11,155 nucleotides of DNA from UBA4615 sp044360485 (GTDB lineage Bacteria; Pseudomonadota; Gammaproteobacteria; Burkholderiales; Burkholderiaceae_E): positions 1-11,155 of the forward strand of contig JBIKKG010000102.1 in the NCBI GenBank assembly GCA_044360485.1, in the 5' to 3' direction. Below the pieces are notes generated by a model that did no database searches, was not told the DNA's origin, and saw only the letters and a list, made by a program, of their open reading frames with translations. A program made the position numbers and the translations under genes. Position 1 is the first letter of the stretch, and each line of letters begins with the position of its first letter. This document shows, piece by piece, positions 1 through 7,651 of this stretch.

Positions 1-1593
1 AACGTGGGCACGGTGTACGTCACCCTCAGTGCGCTCACCTGGGAGCCAGCCGACTGGAACTGGAAGTTTGCCGATGACACCGGGCAATACTTTGAGCGGC
101 TGTTTTCGGCCGACTTCAGCAAGGCCAAGCGCAATGGCGGCAAGTATGCGTTTCGCGACAACAACTACCTGCCGCTCGACGCCATTCGCGGCGAGCTGGC
201 CGAGAGCTGGAGCTGGAAGGAAAACCCGCTGCGCCTCGAAGTGAAGCTGCGCAAGGGCATCATGTTTCCTGAGAAAAAAGGCGTGATGGCTGCGCGCGAG
301 CTGGTCGCGGAGGATGTGGTCTTCAGCTATGACTACATGGCCAAAAGCCCCAAGGCGATCAAGACCTACTGGGAAAACGTGGTCAAGGTCGAAGCCCTGG
401 ACCGCCACACGGTGCAATACACCTTTAAGGACTATCACGCCGAGTGGGACACGCGCTCTGGCTACGGTCATTACGCCGGCGTGTTCCCCAAAGAGGTGAT
501 TGCGGCGGGCGCGGCCAACTGGAAGAACCATAACGGGACCGGCCCCTTCATGCTCACCGATTTCGTGAGCGGCAACTCCAACACGTACACCAAGAATCCC
601 AACTACTGGGACAAGGAGCGTATCGGGGGGGCGGAGTACAAGCTCCCGTTTGTTGACAGGCTGGTGTACCGCACGATCAAGGACGAGTCGGCGCAGCATG
701 CGGCACTGCGTACCGGCAAGCTCGATATTTTGGAGCGCATTCGCTGGAGCGCGGCCGATGACCTGAAGAAGACCTCGCCCGCCCTCAAGTGGGAGCGCTG
801 GGTGGCGAGCGAGGGCAACTACCTCTCGTTGCGCATGGACCAGAAGCCCTTCGATGACATTCGGGTGCGCCGGGCCATGAACATGGCCATCAACAAGGCC
901 GAAATCATCAAGAGCTTTTATGGTGGCAACGCCGAGATGCTGGGCTTTCCCATGCACCCCGAGTGGCCGGGCTACTACGAGCCGCTCTCGGCCATGCCCG
1001 AGTCGGTGAAGGAACTCTTCACCTACAACCCTGACAAGGCCAAGCGGCTGCTGGCCGAGGCCGGGTATCCGAACGGTTTCACCTTCAAGGTTCAGGTGCA
1101 CTCTGGCAGCCCCACGCTGGTCGATCTGCTGCCGATGCTGGCGGCTTATCTCGAGCGGGTCGGCGTGAAGATGCAGATCCAGCAGATGGAATATGCGGCC
1201 TTCCTGTCCACGATGAGCAACAAGTCCCACGCGCCCGGTTTCCTCATGAGCACGGCGCACGGCAGCCCCACCATTTCCATCACCAAACTGTTTCGCTCCG
1301 AGCAGCAGTGGAACACCTCCATGTACGCCGATGCCAACATGGACAAGCGCATGCTGGCCATGTTCTCGGATCGCGTGGAAAGCAGGCGTCAGCAGTCGCT
1401 CAAGGAGATGACGCGCGAACTGCTCGACCTCGCTCCCTATGTGTGGCTGCCCACGCCCTACGAGTACTCGGCCTGGTGGCCCTGGGTGAAGAACTATGGC
1501 GGCGAGCAGCGTGGCGGCGGCGGCCGTCCCGGCCCGGTGTACGCGCGCATCTGGGTCGACCAGGAGCTGAAAAAGAAAATGGGATTCAACTGA
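1..1593 (+). CDS. ABC transporter substrate-binding protein, peptide/nickel family 5 (5'-truncated)
   Basis: This is the periplasmic binding protein of a peptide/opine/nickel-type ABC importer, which captures the ligand and delivers it to membrane permeases. The frame is open from base 1, and 530 residues are visible. The true start and the export signal lie outside the window, so the GTG at position 4 is not the start. Family 5 marks visible are the central GTGPFML segment followed by NPNYWDKE, and the later RRAMNMAINKAEII stretch, where the two lobes meet the ligand. The visible length plus a signal peptide suits the usual size of about 560-600 residues. The protein is rich in Trp and Tyr, as is common in this family. 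The ligand (peptide, opine, sugar acid or other) cannot be deduced. The gene is followed after 2 bp by the first ATPase gene, so they are surely co-transcribed. Confidence 0.9.
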   Translation, partial: NVGTVYVTLSALTWEPADWNWKFADDTGQYFERLFSADFSKAKRNGGKYAFRDNNYLPLDAIRGELAESWSWKENPLRLEVKLRKGIMFPEKKGVMAARELVAEDVVFSYDYMAKSPKAIKTYWENVVKVEALDRHTVQYTFKDYHAEWDTRSGYGHYAGVFPKEVIAAGAANWKNHNGTGPFMLTDFVSGNSNTYTKNPNYWDKERIGGAEYKLPFVDRLVYRTIKDESAQHAALRTGKLDILERIRWSAADDLKKTSPALKWERWVASEGNYLSLRMDQKPFDDIRVRRAMNMAINKAEIIKSFYGGNAEMLGFPMHPEWPGYYEPLSAMPESVKELFTYNPDKAKRLLAEAGYPNGFTFKVQVHSGSPTLVDLLPMLAAYLERVGVKMQIQQMEYAAFLSTMSNKSHAPGFLMSTAHGSPTISITKLFRSEQQWNTSMYADANMDKRMLAMFSDRVESRRQQSLKEMTRELLDLAPYVWLPTPYEYSAWWPWVKNYGGEQRGGGGRPGPVYARIWVDQELKKKMGFN

Positions 1594-1595
1594 CG

Positions 1596-2567
1596 ATGGC
1601 TGATCCACTGCTGAGCGTGCGCGGGCTGACCACCCGCTTTCGCACCGAACGCGGGACGGTCACCGCGGTCGACAACGTGTCCTTCGACGTGGAGGCGGGC
1701 GAGACCGTGGCCATCGTGGGCGAATCGGGCTCGGGCAAGAGTGTGACCGCGCTGTCCATCCTGCGGCTGATTCCTGATCCGCCTGGAAAAATCATCGCGG
1801 GCGAAATCGTGTTCGACGGTGTCGACCTGGTGAAGCTGGACGATGCCGGGATTCGCGCCATTCGTGGCAACCGCATCGCCATGATCTTTCAGGAGCCCAT
1901 GTCATCGCTGAACCCCTCCCTCACGGTGGGGCGTCAGATTGCCGAGCCAGTGAACCTTCATCGCAAGACGCCCTGGGCGGCGGCCCTCGAACGGGCCCGC
2001 GAACTGCTGGCTCTGGTGCGTATTCCCGACGCCGCCACCCGCGTCAATGCCTATCCGCACCAGTTCTCGGGCGGCATGAGGCAACGCGCCATGATTGCCA
2101 TGTCGCTGGCCTGCGAACCGCAGCTGATCATTGCCGATGAGCCCACCACGGCGCTCGATGTGACCGTGCAGGCGCAGGTGCTCGACCTGCTTCAGGACCT
2201 CTCCAAGAAAGCCCGCTCGGCACTCATCCTCATCACGCACGATCTGGGAGTCGTGGCCCGCTACGCCGATCGTGTGATCGTGATGTATGGCGGGCGGGTG
2301 GTCGAGACGGCACCGGCCGCGCAGCTCTACGCCAAGCCCTCGCATCCCTATACCCGCGGCCTGCTGGCGTCGATTCCGCGGCTGGATGGCGACACCAATC
2401 AGCGTCTGGTGCCCATCGAAGGTCAGCCGCCGAATCTTGCGGCGCTGCCGCCGGGCTGCGCGTTTGCGCCACGTTGCCGGCATGTACAACCGCAATGCCT
2501 GCAGGAGCGACCGGCCCTGCGCGAGATCGGCCCCCGACACCAGAAGGCGTGTTTCATCGATGACTGA
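1596..2567 (+). CDS. ABC transporter ATP-binding protein, DppD/OppD type
   Basis: This is one of two cytoplasmic ATPases that power the importer (323 residues). In order it shows Walker A GESGSGKS (42-49), Q-loop Q99, signature FSGGMRQR (157-164), Walker B LIIADEPT with E182, and H-loop H215. The C-terminal oligopeptide-transporter extension begins at SHPYTRGLL (about 249). Four cysteines, C288, C294, C301 and C319, match the cluster-binding pattern known at the C-terminus of DppD-type ATPases; iron-sulfur binding here is inferred. The open frame extends upstream to 1308, but that part runs through the binding-protein gene and resembles no ABC domain. ATG 1596, 2 bp after the preceding stop, opens a typical LLSVRGLTTRF N-terminus and is the right start. 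No good ribosome site is visible, so translational coupling is likely. Confidence 0.96.
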   Translation: MADPLLSVRGLTTRFRTERGTVTAVDNVSFDVEAGETVAIVGESGSGKSVTALSILRLIPDPPGKIIAGEIVFDGVDLVKLDDAGIRAIRGNRIAMIFQEPMSSLNPSLTVGRQIAEPVNLHRKTPWAAALERARELLALVRIPDAATRVNAYPHQFSGGMRQRAMIAMSLACEPQLIIADEPTTALDVTVQAQVLDLLQDLSKKARSALILITHDLGVVARYADRVIVMYGGRVVETAPAAQLYAKPSHPYTRGLLASIPRLDGDTNQRLVPIEGQPPNLAALPPGCAFAPRCRHVQPQCLQERPALREIGPRHQKACFIDD

Positions 2568-3630
2568 CTCTCAGACTTCTTCGTCGAATGCCGTAGCACC
2601 CACTGACGGCGCAGCCGACATCATCCTGAGCGTGCGCGATCTTAAAGTGCACTTTCCAGTGTTCAAAGGCGTGATCCTGCAAAAGCAGGTCGCGACCGTG
2701 CATGCAGTGGACGGCATCTCGTTTGATCTGAAGCGCGGAGAAACGCTGGGGCTGGTCGGCGAGAGCGGCTGCGGCAAGTCCACCACCGGTCTGGCGGTGC
2801 TGCGCATGCTCGAACCCACGGCGGGCAGCATTGTCTTTGAAGGCGAAGACATCACGCGATTTGATCGCAATCGTATGCGCGCCATGCGCCGGCGTATGCA
2901 GATGGTGTATCAGGACCCTTACGGTTCGCTCAATCCGCGCATGCGGGTGCGCGACATCGTGGGTGAGCCTTTGCAGGTGCATGGCCTGGACACCGACGCC
3001 AAGGCTTACAGCGAACGCATTGCCACCCTGCTGTCCATCGTGGGTCTGTTGCCCGACATGGCCGAGCGTTATCCGCACGAGTTTTCAGGCGGCCAGCGTC
3101 AGCGCATCGGCATTGCTCGCGCACTCGCCCTGGATCCGGCCCTCATCGTGTGTGATGAAGCCGTTTCGGCGCTCGATGTGTCCATCCAGGCGCAGGTGGT
3201 CAACGTCTTCATGGACCTGCAGGAACGCCTGGGCTTGTCCTACATTTTCGTGGCCCATGACTTGGCCGTGGTGCGCCATATCAGCGATCGCATCGCCGTG
3301 ATGTATCTGGGCAAAATCGTGGAAATCGCTTCGCGCGACGAGCTCTATCGCAACCCCTTGCACCCCTACACCCAGGCGCTGCTGGCGGCCATTCCGGTGG
3401 CCGACGCGGCGGTCGAGGCGCGTCGCGAGCGCACGGTGGTCAGTGGCGAAGTGCCCAGCGCACTGCGCCCGCCGCCCGGGTGCCGATTTCATACACGCTG
3501 CCCGCAGGCGATGGATCGCTGCAAGACCGAGGTGCCTCAGCTGGTGGGTGACCCCGGTGGGCGTCTGGTGGCTTGCCATCTGCATACGGTCACGGGTGCG
3601 GCACGCAGCATCCCGGTGGTTGCCGCCTGA
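2560..3630 (+). CDS. ABC transporter ATP-binding protein, DppF/OppF type
   Basis: This is the second ATPase of the importer (356 residues), expected to pair with the preceding one. It has Walker A GESGCGKS (67-74), Q-loop Q118, signature FSGGQRQR (175-182), Walker B LIVCDEAV with E200 followed by SALDVSIQAQ, and H-loop H233. DEAVSALDVS is characteristic of the OppF/DppF branch. The C-terminal extension with HPYTQALL (268-275) is present. Cysteines C308, C314, C321 and C339 repeat the spacing seen in the partner ATPase. ATG 2560 overlaps the previous gene by 8 bp. The longer reading from 2287 lies inside the previous gene and is not ABC-like. The polar N-terminus of about 20 residues before ILSVRDLKVHF is unremarkable. 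No permease gene follows. Confidence 0.96.
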   Translation: MTDSQTSSSNAVAPTDGAADIILSVRDLKVHFPVFKGVILQKQVATVHAVDGISFDLKRGETLGLVGESGCGKSTTGLAVLRMLEPTAGSIVFEGEDITRFDRNRMRAMRRRMQMVYQDPYGSLNPRMRVRDIVGEPLQVHGLDTDAKAYSERIATLLSIVGLLPDMAERYPHEFSGGQRQRIGIARALALDPALIVCDEAVSALDVSIQAQVVNVFMDLQERLGLSYIFVAHDLAVVRHISDRIAVMYLGKIVEIASRDELYRNPLHPYTQALLAAIPVADAAVEARRERTVVSGEVPSALRPPPGCRFHTRCPQAMDRCKTEVPQLVGDPGGRLVACHLHTVTGAARSIPVVAA

Positions 3631-3654
3631 ACGCAGCGTCTGCAAGCCTGTTCG

Positions 3655-5043
3655 ATGGCGGCACGCCCCGACCCGCACGGCCGTCCGGCGACCTCAAAAG
3701 GGACCGAGGCCCCGACGGCCCGACACCTGGAAAAGCGCGAGCTCCTGTTGGATGCTGCCGCGCGCTGTTTCAATGAACGCGGTGTGCGCGGTGCAGGCCT
3801 GGCGGCTATCGGTGCGAGCGTCGGGTTGGGCACCACCAGCGTCACCTATTACTTTCGACGCAAGGAAGACCTCGCTGTCGCGTGCATGTTGCGCGCGATC
3901 GAGACCTTCAGCCAGCTGGCTGACGAAGCGGCCAGCGCGTCGGGTGTCGAGGCACGCATTGAGCGATTTGCCAGCAGTTTCGGTCAACTGCTCATCGACA
4001 TCGAGTCCGGTGCGCATCCTCAGCTTATTTCCTTCAATGATGTTCGGGCGCTGACCGGACCTGCAGCCGGCACGGTCTTTGCGGCCTACACGCAGATGTT
4101 TCGTCGCATGCGCGAGCTGCTGCGCGGAGTGGCAACCACCGGGCTGACTGCGGATGAATTCAATGCGCGTGCTCATCTGACCGTGTCGGCATTCAATGCG
4201 TTTCGCAGTTGGGCGAGTCGCTATGAGCCCGACGATTTCCCATCGCGGCTGGAGCATCTGGTGGACGTTCTGTTGCACGGGGTGGGAACCGGGCGCAGCA
4301 CGGGCCGCGCCTTGGATCTGGACATGAGTCTGCCCGAGCAGCGCGCGGGCGACACGCCCTCTGACTTTCTGCGTGTGGCGGCACACCTGATCAACGAACA
4401 GGGCTTTCGCGGCGTATCGATCGAGCAGATTGCTGCGCGCCTGAACCTCACCAAAGGCTCGTTCTACCATCACCTGGATACCAAGCACGACCTGATCGTG
4501 GCCTGTTTCAAGCATAGCTTTGAGGTCCTGCGTGAGGCGCTGAGGCAGGCTGCGGCCGCCCAGGGTTGCGGGGCCGAACGGTTAGAGGCGATGGCCACCG
4601 CACTGATGCGCCATCAGATGTCCGAGGCAGGACCGCTGCTGCGCTGGTCAGCGGTGAGCGCGATGACCGACCCGGCTGAGCGCGATGCCGTGACCCGATC
4701 GATCCGGCGGCTGCAGGAACGGATGGAGGGACTGCTGATCGAGGGCATGCAGGACGGTTCGATCCGTGTGCTGGATCAGTCGGTCACCGCGCAATACTTG
4801 CTGCAGGCCATCAACGCCGCAGTCGAGTTGCCTCGGTGGGTCCGCCATGTCGACATCAGCACGGTGCCCGCCTTATTCGTGCGTCCGGTCCTGGAGGGCG
4901 TGCTGAGCCCCTGCGCTGCGAGCGCACAGGGTGCGGGCAGTGCTCGTCTTCGGCGTCCTGCTGATCCGATCGATCCGGCACAGCGGCCCGACCGATCGCC
5001 TCGCCGCATGGCTGCCCGCAGCGCTGCCGATGCACGTACCTGA
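3655..5043 (+). CDS. Tandem TetR-family transcriptional regulator (two TetR units in one chain)
   Basis: This is a cytoplasmic DNA-binding regulator of 462 residues, about twice the length of a normal TetR protein (about 200). The first TetR unit starts near residue 27: LLDAAARCFNERGVRG, then recognition region VGLGTTSVTYYFRRKEDL (56-73). A ligand-type helical domain runs to about 210. A second full unit starts near 235: FLRVAAHLINEQGFRG, then LNLTKGSFYHHLDTKHDL (263-280), with its own helical domain to about 415. The last 45 residues are Arg/Pro/Ala-rich and look unstructured; part of them overlaps the next gene. The start at ATG 3655, 24 bp after the ATPase gene, has no clear ribosome site, but no better start precedes the first HTH. 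The position between transporter and catabolic genes suggests control of one or both, perhaps in response to an acyl-CoA; that is inference. Confidence 0.9.
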   Translation: MAARPDPHGRPATSKGTEAPTARHLEKRELLLDAAARCFNERGVRGAGLAAIGASVGLGTTSVTYYFRRKEDLAVACMLRAIETFSQLADEAASASGVEARIERFASSFGQLLIDIESGAHPQLISFNDVRALTGPAAGTVFAAYTQMFRRMRELLRGVATTGLTADEFNARAHLTVSAFNAFRSWASRYEPDDFPSRLEHLVDVLLHGVGTGRSTGRALDLDMSLPEQRAGDTPSDFLRVAAHLINEQGFRGVSIEQIAARLNLTKGSFYHHLDTKHDLIVACFKHSFEVLREALRQAAAAQGCGAERLEAMATALMRHQMSEAGPLLRWSAVSAMTDPAERDAVTRSIRRLQERMEGLLIEGMQDGSIRVLDQSVTAQYLLQAINAAVELPRWVRHVDISTVPALFVRPVLEGVLSPCAASAQGAGSARLRRPADPIDPAQRPDRSPRRMAARSAADART

Positions 5044-6055
5044 GACCTCCGGTGCGGTCACGCCCGCGCGGCAACGCGTCTTCGTGTTGGGCGCGACCGG
5101 CACCATCGGGCAAGCGACCGTGCGAGCGCTGCTTGCTCGAGGACACGAGGTAGTCTGCCTGGTGCGGCCCCGCGCGGGTGTTGGTGGCGCACTGCAGCCC
5201 GAGCACACGGCCCGCTTGTTGGGTGCTGCCGAGGTGCGCACCGGCGACGTGACCGATCCCCTGTCGCTGGCCCGGGACGGTTTCAGAGGTGAGCGATTTG
5301 ACGTACTGGTCTCATGCCTGGCGTCTCGCACTGGCGTGCCCGCCGATGCCTGGGCGATCGACCATCAGGCCCATGTGCACGCTCTGCAGGCAGCGCAGGC
5401 CGCGGGGGTCAGGCACATGGTGCTGCTCTCTGCCATCTGCGTACAAAAACCGCTGCTGGCCTTTCAGCACGCCAAACTCGCGTTCGAGCAGGCGCTGATC
5501 GAATCGGGCCTGACATATTCGATCGTCAGACCGACAGCGTTTTTCAAATCCCTCTCGGGTCAGGTGCAGCGCGTGCGTGAGGGCAAGCCCTTTGTGATGT
5601 TCGGGGATGGCACGCTCACTGCCTGCAAGCCGATCAGCGACGCCGATCTGGCCGATTATCTGGCGGGCTGCCTCGACGATGAGGCACGACATCACCGAAT
5701 CCTGCCGATCGGCGGACCAGGCAAGGCCATCACTCCCCGCCAGCAGGGCGAGTACCTGTTTGCGCTGACGGGCCGCCCCCCCAGATTCAAGCAGGTACCG
5801 GTCGCCCTGCTGGACGGCATCATTGGCGTCTTGGGCACCGCGGGGCGCGTGCTGCCGCGCTTGACCGCCAAGGCCGAACTGGCGCGCATTGGCCGCTACT
5901 ACGCCACCGAGTCGATGCTGGTGCTCAATCACCAGACCGGGCGCTATGACGCGGATGCCACGCCCTCAACCGGACAGCAGACGCTTTTCGATTTTTACGC
6001 TCGCCTGGTCCGCGGCGAGGCGGTGTCTGAGCGTGGTGACCATGCGGTGTTCTGA
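5030..6055 (+). CDS. bciA: BciA-type divinyl (proto)chlorophyllide a 8-vinyl reductase-like protein
   Basis: This is an atypical short-chain dehydrogenase-like NAD(P)H reductase of 341 residues. True BciA/DVR enzymes use NADPH to reduce the C8 vinyl group of divinyl chlorophyllide in (bacterio)chlorophyll synthesis. Visible marks are the nucleotide-binding GATGTIG (21-27), and blocks that I recall as shared with plant DVR and bacterial BciA: TYSIVRPTAFFKSL (162-175), GKPFVMFGDG (185-194), ACKPIS (198-203), LPIGGPGKAITP (225-236) and IGRYYATESMLVL (287-299). The C-terminus GDHAVF also fits. Full length with no disruption is seen. ATG 5030 overlaps the TetR stop by 14 bp; an upstream GTG at 4931 would add 33 residues unlike the family. 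The call rests on memory of the family, not a search. A related reductase with another substrate remains possible because the neighbours are not photosynthetic. Confidence 0.8.
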   Translation: MHVPETSGAVTPARQRVFVLGATGTIGQATVRALLARGHEVVCLVRPRAGVGGALQPEHTARLLGAAEVRTGDVTDPLSLARDGFRGERFDVLVSCLASRTGVPADAWAIDHQAHVHALQAAQAAGVRHMVLLSAICVQKPLLAFQHAKLAFEQALIESGLTYSIVRPTAFFKSLSGQVQRVREGKPFVMFGDGTLTACKPISDADLADYLAGCLDDEARHHRILPIGGPGKAITPRQQGEYLFALTGRPPRFKQVPVALLDGIIGVLGTAGRVLPRLTAKAELARIGRYYATESMLVLNHQTGRYDADATPSTGQQTLFDFYARLVRGEAVSERGDHAVF

Positions 6056-6294
6056 GGTCAGCAGGCTCAGCCGTGTGTTGGCGCACGAAGATGATGCATG
6101 GTTGCGGCGGCGGGCCGTACTATGCGGTAAAGCTGCCGCCTGCCATGCTCACACACAGGGCGGCCCGCGTCTCAATGAGACAGCTCAGGTGGTGCGCCTC
6201 GATGGTTTGCTGATCGGCGCGTGCTGTGCCTTTGGCAGAATGACCCCCTTGAGCGCAATCAGGGACATGCCGCAAGCCTGACCGCGACCGCGCT

Positions 6295-6308
6295 GTGCGA
6301 TCTCGCAC
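6295..6308. promoter_or_regulatory. Perfect 6-2-6 inverted repeat, candidate operator
   Basis: GTGCGA-TC-TCGCAC is a perfect palindrome with a 2-base centre, sitting 7 bases before the ribosome binding site of the first dehydrogenase gene. The position suits a repressor site for a TetR-type protein such as the one encoded at 3655-5043. The repeat is short for a TetR operator, and I found no second copy in front of the regulator gene, so the assignment is speculative. Confidence 0.35.
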
Positions 6309-6315
6309 GGCACAC

Positions 6316-6320
6316 AGGAG
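6316..6320 (+). promoter_or_regulatory. Ribosome binding site deciding between two adjacent ATG codons
   Basis: AGGAG lies 3 bases before ATG 6324 and 6 bases before ATG 6327. The 6-base gap is the normal one, so 6327 is preferred. The two choices differ by a single Met. Confidence 0.6.
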
Positions 6321-6326
6321 ACGATG

Positions 6327-7586
6327 ATGGATTTTGGATTGACCGCCGAGCAGCAACAGCTGCGCAAAGACCTGCGCGACTTCATCGCAGCCAACGTGAC
6401 CGGGCCGCTGTTGGAAGAGCTCGATGCGGCCGAGGCCACGATCGAAGGCAGCACGCAAGGACGCCAGGCCGTGCGCCGCGGGCCGCTGCTGGCTGCGTTC
6501 TACGAGAAAATCTGGGAGCGCGGCTGGCTGGGCTACAGCTATCCCAAGGAGTACGGCGGACAGGACGGTGACCGTGTCAGCCAGAACATCATCGAAGAAG
6601 AGTTTTTACGCGCAGGCTTTCACATTGGCCTGGCAGGCAGCGGCGGGCCCGCCATCATGGCGGCTGGCACCGAGGAGCAAAAGCGCTACTACCTGCCCAA
6701 ACTCATCAGGCTGGAATATTCATTTGCGCTGGGCTTCACCGAGCCCCAGGCCGGAGCCGACCTGGCCTCGCTGCGCTGCCGTGCGGTGCGCGATGGCGAT
6801 CACTTCGTCATCAATGGCCAGAAGATGTACACCACGTCGGCGCATGTGGCCACGCACATGTACCTGATGGCGCGCACCGACCCCGGCGCCAAGAAGCACG
6901 ATGGCATCTCGATCTTTCTGTTTCCCATGGACACGCCCGGGCTGACCGTGCGCCCGCTTTGGACGATTCAGAACAATCCGCGTGCGCCGCGCGGCACGTG
7001 TTACGGCGAGGCGCGCAGCAATGAAGTGTTCTTTGAAAACGTGCGCCTGCACGAGTCCACCTTGTTGGGCAAGGAAAACGAAGGCTGGCGGGTCGGCTCC
7101 ATGGGCCTGAACCTCGATCGCGTGGGCGCCTGGCGCTACCTGCGCTCGGTGCAGCGTGACGAAGACATCGTCAACTGGGTCAAGTCCAAGGACTTTGGGG
7201 GGTTTTCGCCCAAAGACAATCCTGCGATCCGCGACAAGATCGCTGAGCTCTGGATTGAGGCACAGGTGTGCCGCCTCATGACCCTGCGCAGCATGTCGAT
7301 CGTGCAGCACGGCGGCAACTTCACCTACGAGGGTTCGGCCGAAAAAGTGTTTGCGCCCGAGCACGGTGTGCGCACCACTGAAGCCATCACGCAAATGCTG
7401 GGGCCGTACGCGCAGCTGCTCAATGGCTCGCCCCATGCCGTGGAGCAGGGCGTTTTTGCGCACAACACCATGGGCGCGTTTCAGTCAGGCATCAATCACG
7501 GCAGCGTGCAGATCATGCGCGACCAGGTGGCCAAGCGTGGCCTGGGCATGCCCTCCACCCGCAGCCTCAACAAGGCCAAGGCCTGA
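6327..7586 (+). CDS. Acyl-CoA dehydrogenase family protein, presumed alpha subunit of a heteromeric enzyme
   Basis: This is an FAD-dependent acyl-CoA dehydrogenase-fold protein of 419 residues, expected to introduce the alpha-beta double bond in an acyl-CoA thioester. The N-terminal helical domain opens MDFGLTAEQQQLRKDL. GWLGYSYPKEYGGQ (66-79) and the flavin-side motif LGFTEPQAGADLASL (135-149) are typical. The C-terminal block GSVQIMRDQVAKRGLGMP (392-409) aligns with the usual GTxEIxR...RxLGLP, but the catalytic Glu is Gln (Q395). The alternative base position used in isovaleryl- and long-chain acyl-CoA dehydrogenases (LDLER) reads LNLDR, placing Asp at D264. The overall look recalls the FadE29/ChsE2 type. 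Together with the different dehydrogenase that follows, a heterotetramer is likely. The substrate is unknown. ATG 6324 is the alternative start. Confidence 0.9.
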   Translation: MDFGLTAEQQQLRKDLRDFIAANVTGPLLEELDAAEATIEGSTQGRQAVRRGPLLAAFYEKIWERGWLGYSYPKEYGGQDGDRVSQNIIEEEFLRAGFHIGLAGSGGPAIMAAGTEEQKRYYLPKLIRLEYSFALGFTEPQAGADLASLRCRAVRDGDHFVINGQKMYTTSAHVATHMYLMARTDPGAKKHDGISIFLFPMDTPGLTVRPLWTIQNNPRAPRGTCYGEARSNEVFFENVRLHESTLLGKENEGWRVGSMGLNLDRVGAWRYLRSVQRDEDIVNWVKSKDFGGFSPKDNPAIRDKIAELWIEAQVCRLMTLRSMSIVQHGGNFTYEGSAEKVFAPEHGVRTTEAITQMLGPYAQLLNGSPHAVEQGVFAHNTMGAFQSGINHGSVQIMRDQVAKRGLGMPSTRSLNKAKA

Positions 7587-7651
7587 TGACGCCATCGGCA
7601 CATACAGCGCGTGTGCCATGCACCTCAGACAGAGCGATCGGATAGCGAATC

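Larger units (their letters stand above)
6056..6323 (+). other. Intergenic region, likely promoter/control region of the acyl-CoA operon
   Basis: This 268-base gap is the largest in the window. I see no convincing gene in it and no strong sigma-70 pair. A TTGGCA at 6232-6237 lacks a good -10 partner. It contains an imperfect GC stem (6104-6111 with 6132-6139, one G-T pair, 20-base loop) without a T-run, and a perfect inverted repeat at 6295-6308. Being upstream of a compact gene set, it is the most likely place for a promoter. Confidence 0.5.

Noticed and set aside
1308..1595. Upstream extension of the first ATPase open frame
   Set aside because: It overlaps the binding-protein gene in another frame and its translation has no ABC-domain features; ATG 1596 gives a normal N-terminus.
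1902..2540. Minus-strand open frame of 212 codons
   Set aside because: Antisense shadow of the ATPase gene in GC-rich DNA; His/Arg-rich translation with no domain.
2287..2559. Upstream extension of the second ATPase open frame
   Set aside because: It lies inside the first ATPase gene, is Arg/Pro-rich, and the domain starts only after ATG 2560.
3443..4054. Plus-strand open frame of 203 codons across the ATPase/TetR junction
   Set aside because: Out of frame with both real genes, Arg/Ser/Cys-rich, no motif.
3694..4515. Minus-strand open frame of 273 codons
   Set aside because: Antisense to the TetR gene; no recognisable motif and no ribosome site, while the plus strand has clear HTH motifs.
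4931..5029. GTG start giving a 33-residue longer BciA-like protein
   Set aside because: The extra residues look unlike the family and lie within the TetR coding region; ATG 5030 lies nearer the nucleotide-binding motif.
6104..6139. Possible terminator after the BciA-like gene
   Set aside because: The stem is imperfect, the loop is 20 bases and no T-run follows, so it cannot be called an intrinsic terminator.
6232..6260. Possible sigma-70 promoter starting with TTGGCA
   Set aside because: No acceptable -10 hexamer at 16-18 bases spacing; chance match in a GC-rich gap.
6720..7463. Minus-strand open frame of 247 codons
   Set aside because: Antisense shadow of the first acyl-CoA dehydrogenase; composition typical of codon-position bias.
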